In this document: one piece after another, positions 1 through 7,403 of the stretch
Layout of the letters: each line of letters begins with the position of its first letter
How positions within the stretch are numbered: position 1 is the stretch's first letter
The notes under the pieces: model-generated
What the model saw: the letters and a program-made list of their open reading frames with translations, nothing else
What the model was told of the DNA's origin: nothing
The model's database searches: none
Program-made: the position numbers and the translations under genes
Source of the DNA: UMGS1649 sp045651205
Lineage (GTDB): Bacteria > Bacillota > Clostridia > TANB77 > CAG-465
Reading direction: 5' to 3'
NCBI GenBank assembly: GCA_045651205.1
Contig: JAZRSA010000029.1
Location: forward strand, 1 to 17,892
DNA length: 17,892 nt

Positions 1-10
1 TCTTTTGCAT
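1..10 (-). CDS. 5' end of an unidentified gene (runs off the window)
   Basis: Only the first codons (Met-Gln-Lys) are inside the window, so the product cannot be named. The start is supported by a strong ribosome site, AAGGAGGG on the minus strand (18-25), 7 nt from the ATG. A second in-frame ATG lies 24 nt upstream (32-34), because TCTTTTGCAT occurs twice on the plus strand (1-10 and 25-34), but it has no ribosome site of its own. The gene begins only about 27 nt after a hairpin/T-run terminator, which leaves no room for a promoter between them. It is therefore probably expressed by read-through from the pilus operon or from a leader promoter within 83-239. Confidence 0.6.
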
Positions 11-36
11 TTTATTTCCCTCCTTCTTTTGCATGC

Positions 37-82
37 AAAAAAGCAAAGCAGCACATACATTTTATGTATGTGTTACTTTGCT
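37..82 (-). terminator. Rho-independent terminator or attenuator after pilC
   Basis: On the minus strand an AGCAAAG/CTTTGCT base (42-48 with 76-82) and a perfect 9-bp upper stem (52-60 with 64-72) close on a TTT loop. The hairpin is followed by six T (37-42). Polarity fits minus-strand transcription only. It lies 3' of pilC but directly before the next start codon, so it may set how much pilus-operon transcription reaches that gene. Confidence 0.75.
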
Positions 83-129
83 AATCTTTCTTATATTTTG
101 GGTATGAAAACGCTACTAATGTTTTTTCA

Positions 130-201
<72 letters not shown>

Positions 202-239
202 CTTTTGTTTCCCCTTTTTGTTTTTATTTTTTCTTTATT

Positions 240-1592
240 TTACATTCCTTCTAATAGGAATCCACCCATGTAAACATCCATCAATGGTACCATTACTACT
301 ATTACGAAGAATATAATTACTATACCAACAAATACGTATGTTACATCTGGTAATACTTTTATTGTTTTTTGTATTGATTCATTAATTTCTTGAGATATAT
401 ATTCTTCAACCTTGTCCATCATCTCTACAAGATCAGATTGCATTCCTATTTTCAGCATTTCTATCGCCATTATTGGGAAAGCGTGGTCAGCTTCGAATGG
501 TTCAATCCACGATCCACCGGCTTGTAATTGGTTCTTTCCTGTTTCTATTAAAGATAGGAAATAATAGTTTGTAGTTACAGATTTAGCACTATCCAAACTT
601 TCCTGTATTCTTTGTCCATTTCTTAAGTTAAGTAGCATCGCTTTAAAGAACTTACTAGCTATAATGTTTAAGTTAAGAGTTCCTATTACTGGCATTTTTA
701 TCTTCAATTTATCCCATTCATATCTTCCTATTGATGTAGAGATATATGCTTTAAATATTCCATATATTGATGCAAAAAACAATACAACAATATACCAATA
801 TTTTACCAATGTTTTAGAGAAGTTCAGCGCCCACATTGTAGCTGCTGGTAATTCTTTTTCTACTCCGAACATATCATATACATTTTGAATTAATGGTGCT
901 CCATATAAAAGTGCAACTATCATAGCAATCCATATACCAACAAACATTAATATTTTAGGTAATAATATGCCTTTCAATTGCTTCTTTAAGTTCATTTCAC
1001 TTTCCATGAAGTCTCTGGCATTTAATAACGCCATATCTAATGAGCCTGAATTTTCACCAACACGTATAAAGTTAATATATAGTGGTGGGAATATTTTTGG
1101 ATATTGCGCCATCATTTCGTGTATTGCAGCTCCACCTTCAACTCCTATTAGTATGTTTTCAATTGTTTCTTTTAACTTTTTATTTTGAGTACTGTTATAT
1201 AAAGATTCTAATGTTGCAACGTTGTTAAACTTTGCTTTTTTTAGAACATACATACTGTTAGTCATAACCAATATATCTTTAGGTTTAGGCATTTGTAAAT
1301 TTATTTCTAAACCTAATTTTGATGCTGTAGATTGTTTTTGTTTTAGTTCTGCTTTTTTCTTTATATCTGCTATTCTTTGCTTTTCTAAGTCTTTTTGAAT
1401 CTTTTGAAGCTTTGAATGGTCAACTTTTTTCTTAGATTCAGAAATTAGTTTTTCTCTCATTGCTTTAACTTCAATAGGTTGTATTCTACTGTCTTTTAAG
1501 CTTTTTAGTAATGTGTGGCGGTTTTTTGCCACCATAACGCCTCTTACTATCTTACCATTCCTAAGCATTCCTCTATATTTATACTCAGGCAT
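240..1592 (-). CDS. pilC: Type IV pilus inner-membrane platform protein PilC
   Basis: A 450-aa GspF/PilC family membrane protein, the platform on which the PilB and PilT motors act. Two type II secretion F-like cytoplasmic repeats are visible; the first has the typical GENSGSL segment near residues 179-185, and the second aligns around 381-392. Three membrane segments lie at about 210-231, 265-285 and 417-439, the usual topology. Between the N-terminal region and the first repeat (about 43-90) is a Lys/Glu/Gln-rich stretch that looks coiled-coil and makes the protein somewhat longer than usual. Its ATG overlaps the last base of the pilT stop codon (TAATG), so translation is probably coupled. 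It is the last recognised pilus gene of the operon. Confidence 0.93.
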   Translation of the reverse strand: MPEYKYRGMLRNGKIVRGVMVAKNRHTLLKSLKDSRIQPIEVKAMREKLISESKKKVDHSKLQKIQKDLEKQRIADIKKKAELKQKQSTASKLGLEINLQMPKPKDILVMTNSMYVLKKAKFNNVATLESLYNSTQNKKLKETIENILIGVEGGAAIHEMMAQYPKIFPPLYINFIRVGENSGSLDMALLNARDFMESEMNLKKQLKGILLPKILMFVGIWIAMIVALLYGAPLIQNVYDMFGVEKELPAATMWALNFSKTLVKYWYIVVLFFASIYGIFKAYISTSIGRYEWDKLKIKMPVIGTLNLNIIASKFFKAMLLNLRNGQRIQESLDSAKSVTTNYYFLSLIETGKNQLQAGGSWIEPFEADHAFPIMAIEMLKIGMQSDLVEMMDKVEEYISQEINESIQKTIKVLPDVTYVFVGIVIIFFVIVVMVPLMDVYMGGFLLEGM

Positions 1593-2680
1593 TAATATCC
1601 GCCCCCTATCAAATTAGTTATTAGTCTAAAACTGTCTTCTTCAACGTTTTGTTCTATTGTTTCTATGTCTATTATATTCTCTTTAAATAACTTTGTAAAG
1701 GACCTTTCAAAACTTATTAAATCTGAGCCATTTGAATGATGGATAGCATCTTGTATTTCAGATATACTAAATCTTTCTTGACGTATTAATGCTGCAATTG
1801 TATTGTTTACAGTCATTACTTCAGGTGCCAATACAACACCTCCTGACTTGTCATTAACAAGCTTTTGAGATACAACAATCTTTAATATATTAGATATTGT
1901 ATTCTTTATTGCTTTTTGTTCGCCTGGTTCATACATACCTATTATTCTGTCTATCGTTTCACCACATGAACGAGTATGCAATGTACCTATAACAAGTCCG
2001 CCTGCTTCTGCAAGATCTATTACAGCATCCATAGTTTTTCTATCTCTTATCTCTCCTATAATTGCTATATCTGAATCTTCTCTTAATAGATTTATTACAC
2101 CTTCATAATATGTGTTTACATCCGCTTCGCATCCAACCTCTTTTTGTATTATCATACTCTTTTGAGATTTATGAATATACTCAACTGGTTCTTCTAACAT
2201 AATTATCTTTTTGTTATAAAGTTTATTTATTTCTTGTACAAATGCATTTAATGTTGTTGTTTTTCCTGAGTTTACTTTACCTGTTATTAATATCAATCCT
2301 GATTGATGCTTTCTTATTTCTTTTATTATATCTCTTATTCTATAAGCATCTATATCTATATTTGATGTTTTTATTACTCTTATTGAAAAGATTGGAACTC
2401 CAGCAGATAAAGATGCATTAATTCTTAATCTTATGCCATCACTTAAATCATATGGTAAGTCTAAACGTTTAGTTTCTTCAAATTTTTCTAGTAATGAACT
2501 ATTTTCGCCTGTTATTTCTTCAAGTAAACTTACCATATCGAATTTAGTCATAGGTTCTACTTCATAGTTTCTTATTAATGCTCTCTTTATTCTGTATAAA
2601 GGAAGTGAACCTTCTTGTAAATGTATATCTGTCGCACCTTGTTCAATCCCTTTATTTATTATTTCTAAAAATCTTTCCAT
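1592..2680 (-). CDS. pilT: PilT-like type IV pilus ATPase (probable retraction motor)
   Basis: A 362-aa GspE/PilT family hexameric ATPase. It lacks the long N-terminal MshEN region and the zinc motif of PilB, as PilT proteins do. The Walker A loop is GKVNSGKT (134-141), an unusual variant of GPTGSGKS/T. The aspartate box contains LEEPVEY (162-168), the Walker B region is IIGEIRD (207-213), and the His box is TLHT (233-236). It begins 18 nt after pilB and overlaps pilC by one base. By family and context it should power retraction. Because the Walker A loop is divergent and the C-terminus shows no clear AIRNLIRE motif, a second assembly ATPase or regulatory role cannot be excluded. Confidence 0.85.
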   Translation of the reverse strand: MERFLEIINKGIEQGATDIHLQEGSLPLYRIKRALIRNYEVEPMTKFDMVSLLEEITGENSSLLEKFEETKRLDLPYDLSDGIRLRINASLSAGVPIFSIRVIKTSNIDIDAYRIRDIIKEIRKHQSGLILITGKVNSGKTTTLNAFVQEINKLYNKKIIMLEEPVEYIHKSQKSMIIQKEVGCEADVNTYYEGVINLLREDSDIAIIGEIRDRKTMDAVIDLAEAGGLVIGTLHTRSCGETIDRIIGMYEPGEQKAIKNTISNILKIVVSQKLVNDKSGGVVLAPEVMTVNNTIAALIRQERFSISEIQDAIHHSNGSDLISFERSFTKLFKENIIDIETIEQNVEEDSFRLITNLIGGGY

Positions 2681-2698
2681 ATTTCACCCTTTTGTTCA

Positions 2699-4336
2699 TT
2701 AAATTACTATCTTCTTGTCTATTTCAGAAATAGTAGTTAATCCTTGTAGACACTTCTTAGCCGCATCAGCTATTAGTGGTCTATACTCTGTATTTTCCAT
2801 TGCATATTTTCTTATATCTATAGCAGATTTTCCTTCAGCTATCATGTCTTTTAATATTTCATCGAAACATAATATTTCAAAGACACCAATTCTTTCAATA
2901 TAGCCTAGATTATTACACTCTTTGCATCCTTTTGGTTCATACATATCTGCGTGTTCTAAATCTAAATCTACACCTGCTACTTTTTCTACTCTTTCAAAGT
3001 ATTCTCTTTCTTCATCAGTCATTTTATGTTTTTTCTTACATTTTGGACATAATTGTCTAACTAGACGTTGAGAGATTATTGTTACTATTGACGAAGATAC
3101 ATCATAGTCTGATATACCCATCTTTCTTATTCTTGTGATTGCCTCTATAGCATCAATTGTATGGACTGTAGTTAAAACCAAGTGACCTGTTTGACCTGAT
3201 TCAATAGCTGTTGCAGCTGTTTCTTGGTCTCTTATTTCTCCGACAAGTATAATGTTAGGGTCTTGTCTTAAAACAGTTCTAAGTGCTCCTGCAAATGATG
3301 TATGGTGGCCAATTTCAACTTGGTTTGTACCAGGCATACGAATTTCAACTGGGTTTTCTATTGTTACTATATTTATATCCGGTCTGTTTAAATAATCTAA
3401 TATACTATATAATGTTGTAGTTTTACCTTCACCAGTAGGTGCACATACAACTATGATACTGTTTCTTTTATCGAAAGCTTTTTTTACTAGCGCTTCATCT
3501 TGTGGGAAGCCAAGGTCAAATAACTTTCTTACATTTCCGCTCTTTTTAAGTAGTCTTAGAACGAATTTTTCTCCATTTATATTCTTTTGTGAAGATACAC
3601 GGATGCTGTAGTTTTCGTAATCATTGATACTACCATCTTGGTCTGTTGTTATTTCTTGGTGCATGTTAGATATAGATTTTATTCTTCCTGAAATCATTGA
3701 TTGTCTTTGTTTTGGAAGTTCTGAAACAGTTACAAGCTCACCATCTATTCTGTATCTTACTCTTACCTTAGATTCCATTGGTTCTATATGAATATCACTG
3801 GCTCTTTGTTTAATTGCTGTTAATATAATGTTATCTACAAGCACTGTAGTATCTTTTTCATTTGTATCTACATATTTATCTTGTACATTCTTAACATTTT
3901 TAACCTTATCCACAATCATTGAATTAAGAGTTACGTATTTTTCCATTTGTAGCCCTATATTTAATAATTGTAGCTTAACACTTTCCACATCTTTTGCATT
4001 TTCTGGATCAGCAAACGCAACTTTTACTTTTGTTCCATCAACTTCAAATGGTATTGCTTTTGCGTTTATTACTGTATCTCTAGATAACAACTTAGTATAA
4101 TCTAAATTAAATGATTCATCTATTACTGCTGGTTTTAATTGTAATCTCTCTGCTATAGCATTTAATAATTGTGTTTTGTCACACATATTTAGTGTATCAA
4201 TTACTTCACCTATTTTTAGTTCTGGATGATTTCTTTGATATGTTAATGCTTCATCTAATTGCTCTTGTGTTATTAAGCCTTTATTTACTAATTCTGTACC
4301 TAATAAATTTTTCTTATTTTTTATACTTTCAAACAT
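2699..4336 (-). CDS. pilB: Type IV pilus assembly (extension) ATPase PilB
   Basis: A 545-aa GspE/PilB family ATPase. An N-terminal MshEN-like domain (about 1-150; this family can bind c-di-GMP) precedes the N2 domain starting near SDIHIEP (180-186). The Walker A loop is APTGEGKT (299-306), with Glu where Ser is usual; Walker B is ILVGEIRD (363-370) and the His box is TTVHT. A zinc site is formed by C430/C433 and C471/C474, and is followed by the typical GxxGVFEIL-type end. Length and domain order are normal for PilB. An AGGAGGAG ribosome site overlaps the stop of the preceding 58-aa gene. Its role is pilin extraction and filament extension from the cytoplasmic face of PilC. Confidence 0.95.
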   Translation of the reverse strand: MFESIKNKKNLLGTELVNKGLITQEQLDEALTYQRNHPELKIGEVIDTLNMCDKTQLLNAIAERLQLKPAVIDESFNLDYTKLLSRDTVINAKAIPFEVDGTKVKVAFADPENAKDVESVKLQLLNIGLQMEKYVTLNSMIVDKVKNVKNVQDKYVDTNEKDTTVLVDNIILTAIKQRASDIHIEPMESKVRVRYRIDGELVTVSELPKQRQSMISGRIKSISNMHQEITTDQDGSINDYENYSIRVSSQKNINGEKFVLRLLKKSGNVRKLFDLGFPQDEALVKKAFDKRNSIIVVCAPTGEGKTTTLYSILDYLNRPDINIVTIENPVEIRMPGTNQVEIGHHTSFAGALRTVLRQDPNIILVGEIRDQETAATAIESGQTGHLVLTTVHTIDAIEAITRIRKMGISDYDVSSSIVTIISQRLVRQLCPKCKKKHKMTDEEREYFERVEKVAGVDLDLEHADMYEPKGCKECNNLGYIERIGVFEILCFDEILKDMIAEGKSAIDIRKYAMENTEYRPLIADAAKKCLQGLTTISEIDKKIVI

Positions 4337-4345
4337 GTGCTCCTC

Positions 4346-4522
4346 CTATAATATATTTACCATATCGTTATATTCTTTTTCATACATATTTACTATTTCT
4401 TTTTCGTATTCATCATATGTTTTTTCCATATGCCTTACATCAGCATATGTTGAAATTGTATATAGCATAAATATAGTTGAAAACAATATAACTACTAAAG
4501 TTGCTGAGCCTCTTTTTTTCAT
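4346..4522 (-). CDS. 58-aa pilin-like protein (micro-pilin)
   Basis: A small ORF filling the gap between the 144-aa pilin-like gene and pilB. It starts MKKRGSATLVVILFSTIFML, i.e. a short basic leader ending in Gly (class III-type cleavage after G5) and a hydrophobic helix to about residue 27. A strongly charged, probably helical tail with many Glu/Lys/Tyr (about 28-58) follows, and there is no room for a globular pilin head. Position +5 after the cleavage site is Val, not Glu. The GGAGG ribosome site lies in the end of the upstream gene; the two genes are one base apart, and the stop is 9 nt before pilB. I infer a minor pilin or assembly factor; no named family is recognised. Confidence 0.8.
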   Translation of the reverse strand: MKKRGSATLVVILFSTIFMLYTISTYADVRHMEKTYDEYEKEIVNMYEKEYNDMVNIL

Positions 4523-4523
4523 A

Positions 4524-4958
4524 TTACTCCACCTCTATACTACATATTATTGTTTTATTTAAAGTAGCTAAATATTTGTTAAAACTAACTTCAATTGTTA
4601 ATTTTTTAACTCCATTTTCTGATGCTACTGTTGGATTAAATTTAGAAACACTTGTGCAAAGTATTCCGCTATTTAATAATATAACATCTTTAGTTTCATC
4701 ATAATAATATTTGTCTCCATTAGAAAATGTAACAACATCACTTGCAGCAACTACATCAATACTGTTTGTTGAACTTTCTACTAAATTATACTCTAATTTA
4801 TTTAACATTGTATAATTTAGCGCCATCCCTCTATTGTTAAACATTGTTTCATTCATATTTGTATAAACAATAGATAAAAATGTAGTTATGCCAAAAAACA
4901 AAACAACATATAACACTAATGACGAAACTGTTATTCCTCTCTTGCTTTTTGTACTCAT
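4524..4958 (-). CDS. Minor pilin-like protein, 144 aa
   Basis: A leader MSTKSKRG is followed by the hydrophobic segment ITVSSLVLYVVLFFGITTFL and a polar, probably beta-rich C-terminal part (about 40-144). This is the architecture of a type IV pilin or pseudopilin with cleavage after G8. Position +5 is Ser instead of the usual Glu. The segment around TMLNKLEYNLVESS resembles the helix-to-head region of PilW/GspJ-type minor pilins, but similarity is too weak to assign one. It starts one base after the stop of the peptidase-pilin fusion (TAATATG) and ends one base before the 58-aa gene, so all three are likely translated together as a minor-pilin set. Confidence 0.8.
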   Translation of the reverse strand: MSTKSKRGITVSSLVLYVVLFFGITTFLSIVYTNMNETMFNNRGMALNYTMLNKLEYNLVESSTNSIDVVAASDVVTFSNGDKYYYDETKDVILLNSGILCTSVSKFNPTVASENGVKKLTIEVSFNKYLATLNKTIICSIEVE

Positions 4959-4959
4959 A

Positions 4960-5787
4960 TTATTCCACCTTTATGCATTTTAATGTTACTTCTTGAGTTT
5001 TTCCATCTGTTTCAAATGTCACAACACTTTCTATAACCTTTACTCCAGATACCACTTCAGTACCATTCTTTTTATAACTATTTACTATTATTTCATAGTC
5101 ATATTCTGTATTGCCAATCTTCTTTGTTCCATTACTATTTACTATACTTGAATATGCTTTTGCTTTTTCAGTATTCAAATTGTTTAAACACATATTTAAA
5201 GCTTCAGATTTTTTACTTGTTAAAGCTAAAGTTCCATAATAATTTTTAAGTGCATATATTGAAGATACAAAGAATAGCATGAATATTCCTATTGCTATTA
5301 TAATTTCAGAACTTAAAGCTCCTTTTTTATTTTGTTTTTTTTTTTCTAATTTTCTTTTCTTTAATTCTTCTCTTTGTTGTTCCACTTCTTTTTTCTCTTC
5401 ATCAGTCATTTTGTATCTCATTACGTCTATACCTACTACTAACACAGAATAAACAAACATAACAACAACTGCAAAGAATTGCCAACTAAAACCAAAGAAT
5501 AAATATGGTATTAGAAACGCAAATCCACTTGCTAGTTCTATTATTGGATATCTAATACTTATTGGTCTTCTACAATATTTACATCTTCCTATCGTAGATA
5601 CATAGCTTAATATTGGAAAACAATCAAAAAATCCTAATTTGTGTTTACAATTTGGGCAAAAAGAACGTGATTTTACTATATCCAATTTTCTAGGTATTCT
5701 GTAAATTGCTAGCGTAAAGAAACTACCAAACATAAGACCTGTTATAAATATAAATATTGACCATATTAAATGTATATATTCCTCCAT
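4960..5787 (-). CDS. Half prepilin peptidase fused to a prepilin
   Basis: A 275-aa chimera. Residues 1-130 match the N-terminal half of a type IV prepilin leader peptidase (A24 family): membrane helix with MFGSFFTLAIYRIP (19-32), the cytoplasmic cysteine pairs C44/C47 and C69/C72, the IRYPIIEL segment, further membrane helices, and GID(121)VMRYKMTDE, the position of the first catalytic aspartate. The second half with GxGD is absent. A Lys/Glu-rich linker (129-155) leads into KKG(156)-ALSSE, a classic prepilin cleavage site with Glu at +5 (E161), a hydrophobic helix to about 180 and a polar head to 275 ending in beta-like sequence. The reading frame is continuous and intact. Roles as peptidase subunit, pseudo-enzyme or membrane-anchored minor pilin are open. 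Confidence 0.85.
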   Translation of the reverse strand: MEEYIHLIWSIFIFITGLMFGSFFTLAIYRIPRKLDIVKSRSFCPNCKHKLGFFDCFPILSYVSTIGRCKYCRRPISIRYPIIELASGFAFLIPYLFFGFSWQFFAVVVMFVYSVLVVGIDVMRYKMTDEEKKEVEQQREELKKRKLEKKKQNKKGALSSEIIIAIGIFMLFFVSSIYALKNYYGTLALTSKKSEALNMCLNNLNTEKAKAYSSIVNSNGTKKIGNTEYDYEIIVNSYKKNGTEVVSGVKVIESVVTFETDGKTQEVTLKCIKVE

Positions 5788-5837
5788 TTATTACCCCTCC
5801 TATTATACATTATTATACTTATTTCAAAGCTTCTCTC

Positions 5838-5917
5838 AAATAAATATAATATTAGTACGAAGGACATATACATTGTTATTATGCATATGTCCTGTGTACT
5901 TTCGTATTAGTTTTTTT
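5838..5917 (-). terminator. Hairpin between the main pilin and the downstream operon genes
   Basis: An imperfect stem pairs 5854-5873 with 5881-5900 (AGGACATAT with ATATGTCCT, flanked by AGTAC/GTACT and CAT/ATG). T-rich DNA follows on both sides: TAATATTATATTTATTT on the minus strand and seven T at 5911-5917 on the plus strand. It sits 57 nt after the pilin stop. I read it as a leaky terminator or processing/stability hairpin that would raise pilin mRNA over the peptidase-fusion and motor genes. No T-run is ideal for the minus strand. Confidence 0.4.
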
Positions 5918-5956
5918 AATTAATTTTTTCTTAAGTTATTAATAAATTAGATTAGA

Positions 5957-6316
5957 TTATTTGTCTTCAACGATCATTGCAGATCCGTTTGTTTTAACGT
6001 CTAATTTGTATCCTTGTGGTATTGTATCACCAGTTAATACTGCAGTGTAGTATGCAGTTACGTTAGCGTGTTCAGTTCCTCCAACTGTTACTTCGAAATC
6101 AGTACCAAAAGTACTTGTAGTTGGATATGTAGCTTTTAGATCAGCATAAGCTAATACTAATTTGTCATTTAATGTTCCAACGTCTGTTTTAACAACAGCT
6201 GTGTTAGCTTTTTCTATAACACTTGTGCTGTTTAGAGAGATTATTATAGCTCCAGCTATTATAATCATAACGATAATTGTGATTACTAATACGATTAAAG
6301 AAATACCTTTTTTCAT
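5957..6316 (-). CDS. pilA: Probable major type IV pilin, 119 aa
   Basis: It begins MKKG-ISLIVLVITIIVM, a minimal 4-residue basic leader ending in Gly, then a long hydrophobic helix (5-28), an amphipathic helical region to about 65, and a small head with no cysteines. Small size, simple architecture, an excellent AGGAGG site and a visibly more G/C-balanced codon use than neighbouring genes suggest a highly expressed structural subunit. Position +5 is Val, so the Glu5 normally needed for subunit registration is missing; this KKGISLIVLVI type of leader is, as I recall, frequent in Clostridia. It lies between the alignment-complex genes and the peptidase fusion. The major-pilin assignment is inferred from context and apparent expression level. 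Confidence 0.8.
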   Translation of the reverse strand: MKKGISLIVLVITIIVMIIIAGAIIISLNSTSVIEKANTAVVKTDVGTLNDKLVLAYADLKATYPTTSTFGTDFEVTVGGTEHANVTAYYTAVLTGDTIPQGYKLDVKTNGSAMIVEDK

Positions 6317-6349
6317 TTTAAATTCCTCCTATAAAAAATTTATATTAAT

Positions 6350-6370
6350 CACCGCCAAGGTAAGGCGATG
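6350..6370 (-). promoter_or_regulatory. Hairpin in the leader of the pilin gene
   Basis: CACCGCC (6350-6356) pairs with GGCGATG (6364-6370) around a 7-nt loop, between the PilP-like stop and the pilin ribosome site. A run of six T appears only about 11 nt later on the minus strand, so it is a poor terminator. It is more likely a 5' stabilising or processing structure for pilin mRNA. Confidence 0.35.
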
Positions 6371-6378
6371 TATTAACC

Positions 6379-6729
6379 TTATTTGTCGCTTGGTGTAAGC
6401 GGTTTTGAGTTATCTACTGGTTTTTTAGTAGGCTCATTATATATTGTTATATCTTTATTTGGTGTAAATGGATTTATATTGCCTTGCTCATATTTGTCTT
6501 TTTTTAATCCATTTGAAACATCCGAAGATGTAATATTATGCTCTTTTGTAAGAGTATTTTCATTTACCGAATCATCAAATGTATATTCACTTTTAACTAT
6601 ACCTTTATATGATTCTGGTAGTTCAGAAACTGATTCTACTTGTGGTACAGAAAATAGTAATAATACAGCTACGAATGCAAACATTCCTACAGTTATTATT
6701 ATATATAACATCCATTCTTTCTTTCCCAC
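6379..6729 (-). CDS. Small PilP-like alignment-complex protein
   Basis: A 116-aa protein with a GTG start, supported by an AAGGAAGGTGAT ribosome site in the gap after pilO. One membrane helix (about 8-27) is followed by a low-complexity extracytoplasmic tail with the motif NINPFTP near residues 84-90. A similar xxPF motif occurs in PilP and GspC proteins, where it lies in the region contacting partners, and the gene comes in the pilM-N-O-P order. There is no lipobox and no recognisable beta-domain of diderm PilP. The assignment is inferred mostly from synteny and the short motif; it could instead be a monoderm-specific pilus accessory protein. Confidence 0.55.
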   Translation of the reverse strand: MGKKEWMLYIIITVGMFAFVAVLLLFSVPQVESVSELPESYKGIVKSEYTFDDSVNENTLTKEHNITSSDVSNGLKKDKYEQGNINPFTPNKDITIYNEPTKKPVDNSKPLTPSDK

Positions 6730-6743
6730 TTAAATCACCTTCC

Positions 6744-7403
6744 TTATTTTTTAACTTGTAGACTTAATACATTAAATGTTGCTTCGATTTGATTGTTTGA
6801 TCTATACACCATTTTCATATTATCTAGTCTAAATTTTAAATCTTTATCATTTTCTACATCGTAAACGAAGTCTGCTACATTTGCATATCTTCCTTTTACT
6901 ACAATTCTTATTGTATTGTTTGCAACAGATGTATCAATTGATGGTTCTTGATTCTCTTGATTTCCAGCTTGTTCAGAACCATTTAATACTTCACCTGTAG
7001 ATGCTGATGTAGAACCTGGAGTAATTACATCTATTAATAAGTTATTATCATTAGCGTAATTACCTAGTGTTATCCAAAGATACTCTATAAAGTATTTTTC
7101 ATCTTTAGTAGCTTCTTTTACTAAATCTACTGTTGCTTGATCTATACTTTCAAAAGTTCTTTTTTCTGAATCATAATTGTTTTTTGCTAATTCCAAAGCA
7201 TCTAATGCTGATTGATGCTCAGCTTTTGTTGTAGATTCTCTTTCAATTAGTCCGTTTAATTCGCTTTTACCTTCAGATATTGTAAATATCGCTGCGCTTT
7301 TAAAGTTACCAACTGAAAGATCTGTTGTAAATACAACTGCTATACATATTATTAGTATTAGCAATACTACACACAATATTAATAATTTTTTATATTCTTT
7401 CAT
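6744..7403 (-). CDS. pilO: PilO-like type IV pilus assembly protein
   Basis: A 219-aa bitopic protein: a short cytoplasmic tail, one membrane helix (about 7-26), a coiled-coil stretch (about 40-90), then a compact domain interrupted by a Ser/Gly/Glu/Asn-rich loop (about 125-155). The end, from NTIRIVVKGRYANVADFVYD onward, resembles the ferredoxin-like C-terminal domain of PilO. Its ATG overlaps the last base of the PilM-N stop (TAATG), so translation is coupled, and the PilP-like gene follows 14 nt later. In characterised systems PilO pairs with PilN beneath the pilus. Sequence similarity is modest, but structure and order are consistent. Confidence 0.8.
   Translation of the reverse strand: MKEYKKLLILCVVLLILIICIAVVFTTDLSVGNFKSAAIFTISEGKSELNGLIERESTTKAEHQSALDALELAKNNYDSEKRTFESIDQATVDLVKEATKDEKYFIEYLWITLGNYANDNNLLIDVITPGSTSASTGEVLNGSEQAGNQENQEPSIDTSVANNTIRIVVKGRYANVADFVYDVENDKDLKFRLDNMKMVYRSNNQIEATFNVLSLQVKK

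Noticed and set aside
3828..4704. Several plus-strand frames opposite pilB and the minor pilins
   Set aside because: They overlap each other, contain Ser/Phe/Tyr-rich nonsense translations, and oppose confidently identified genes.
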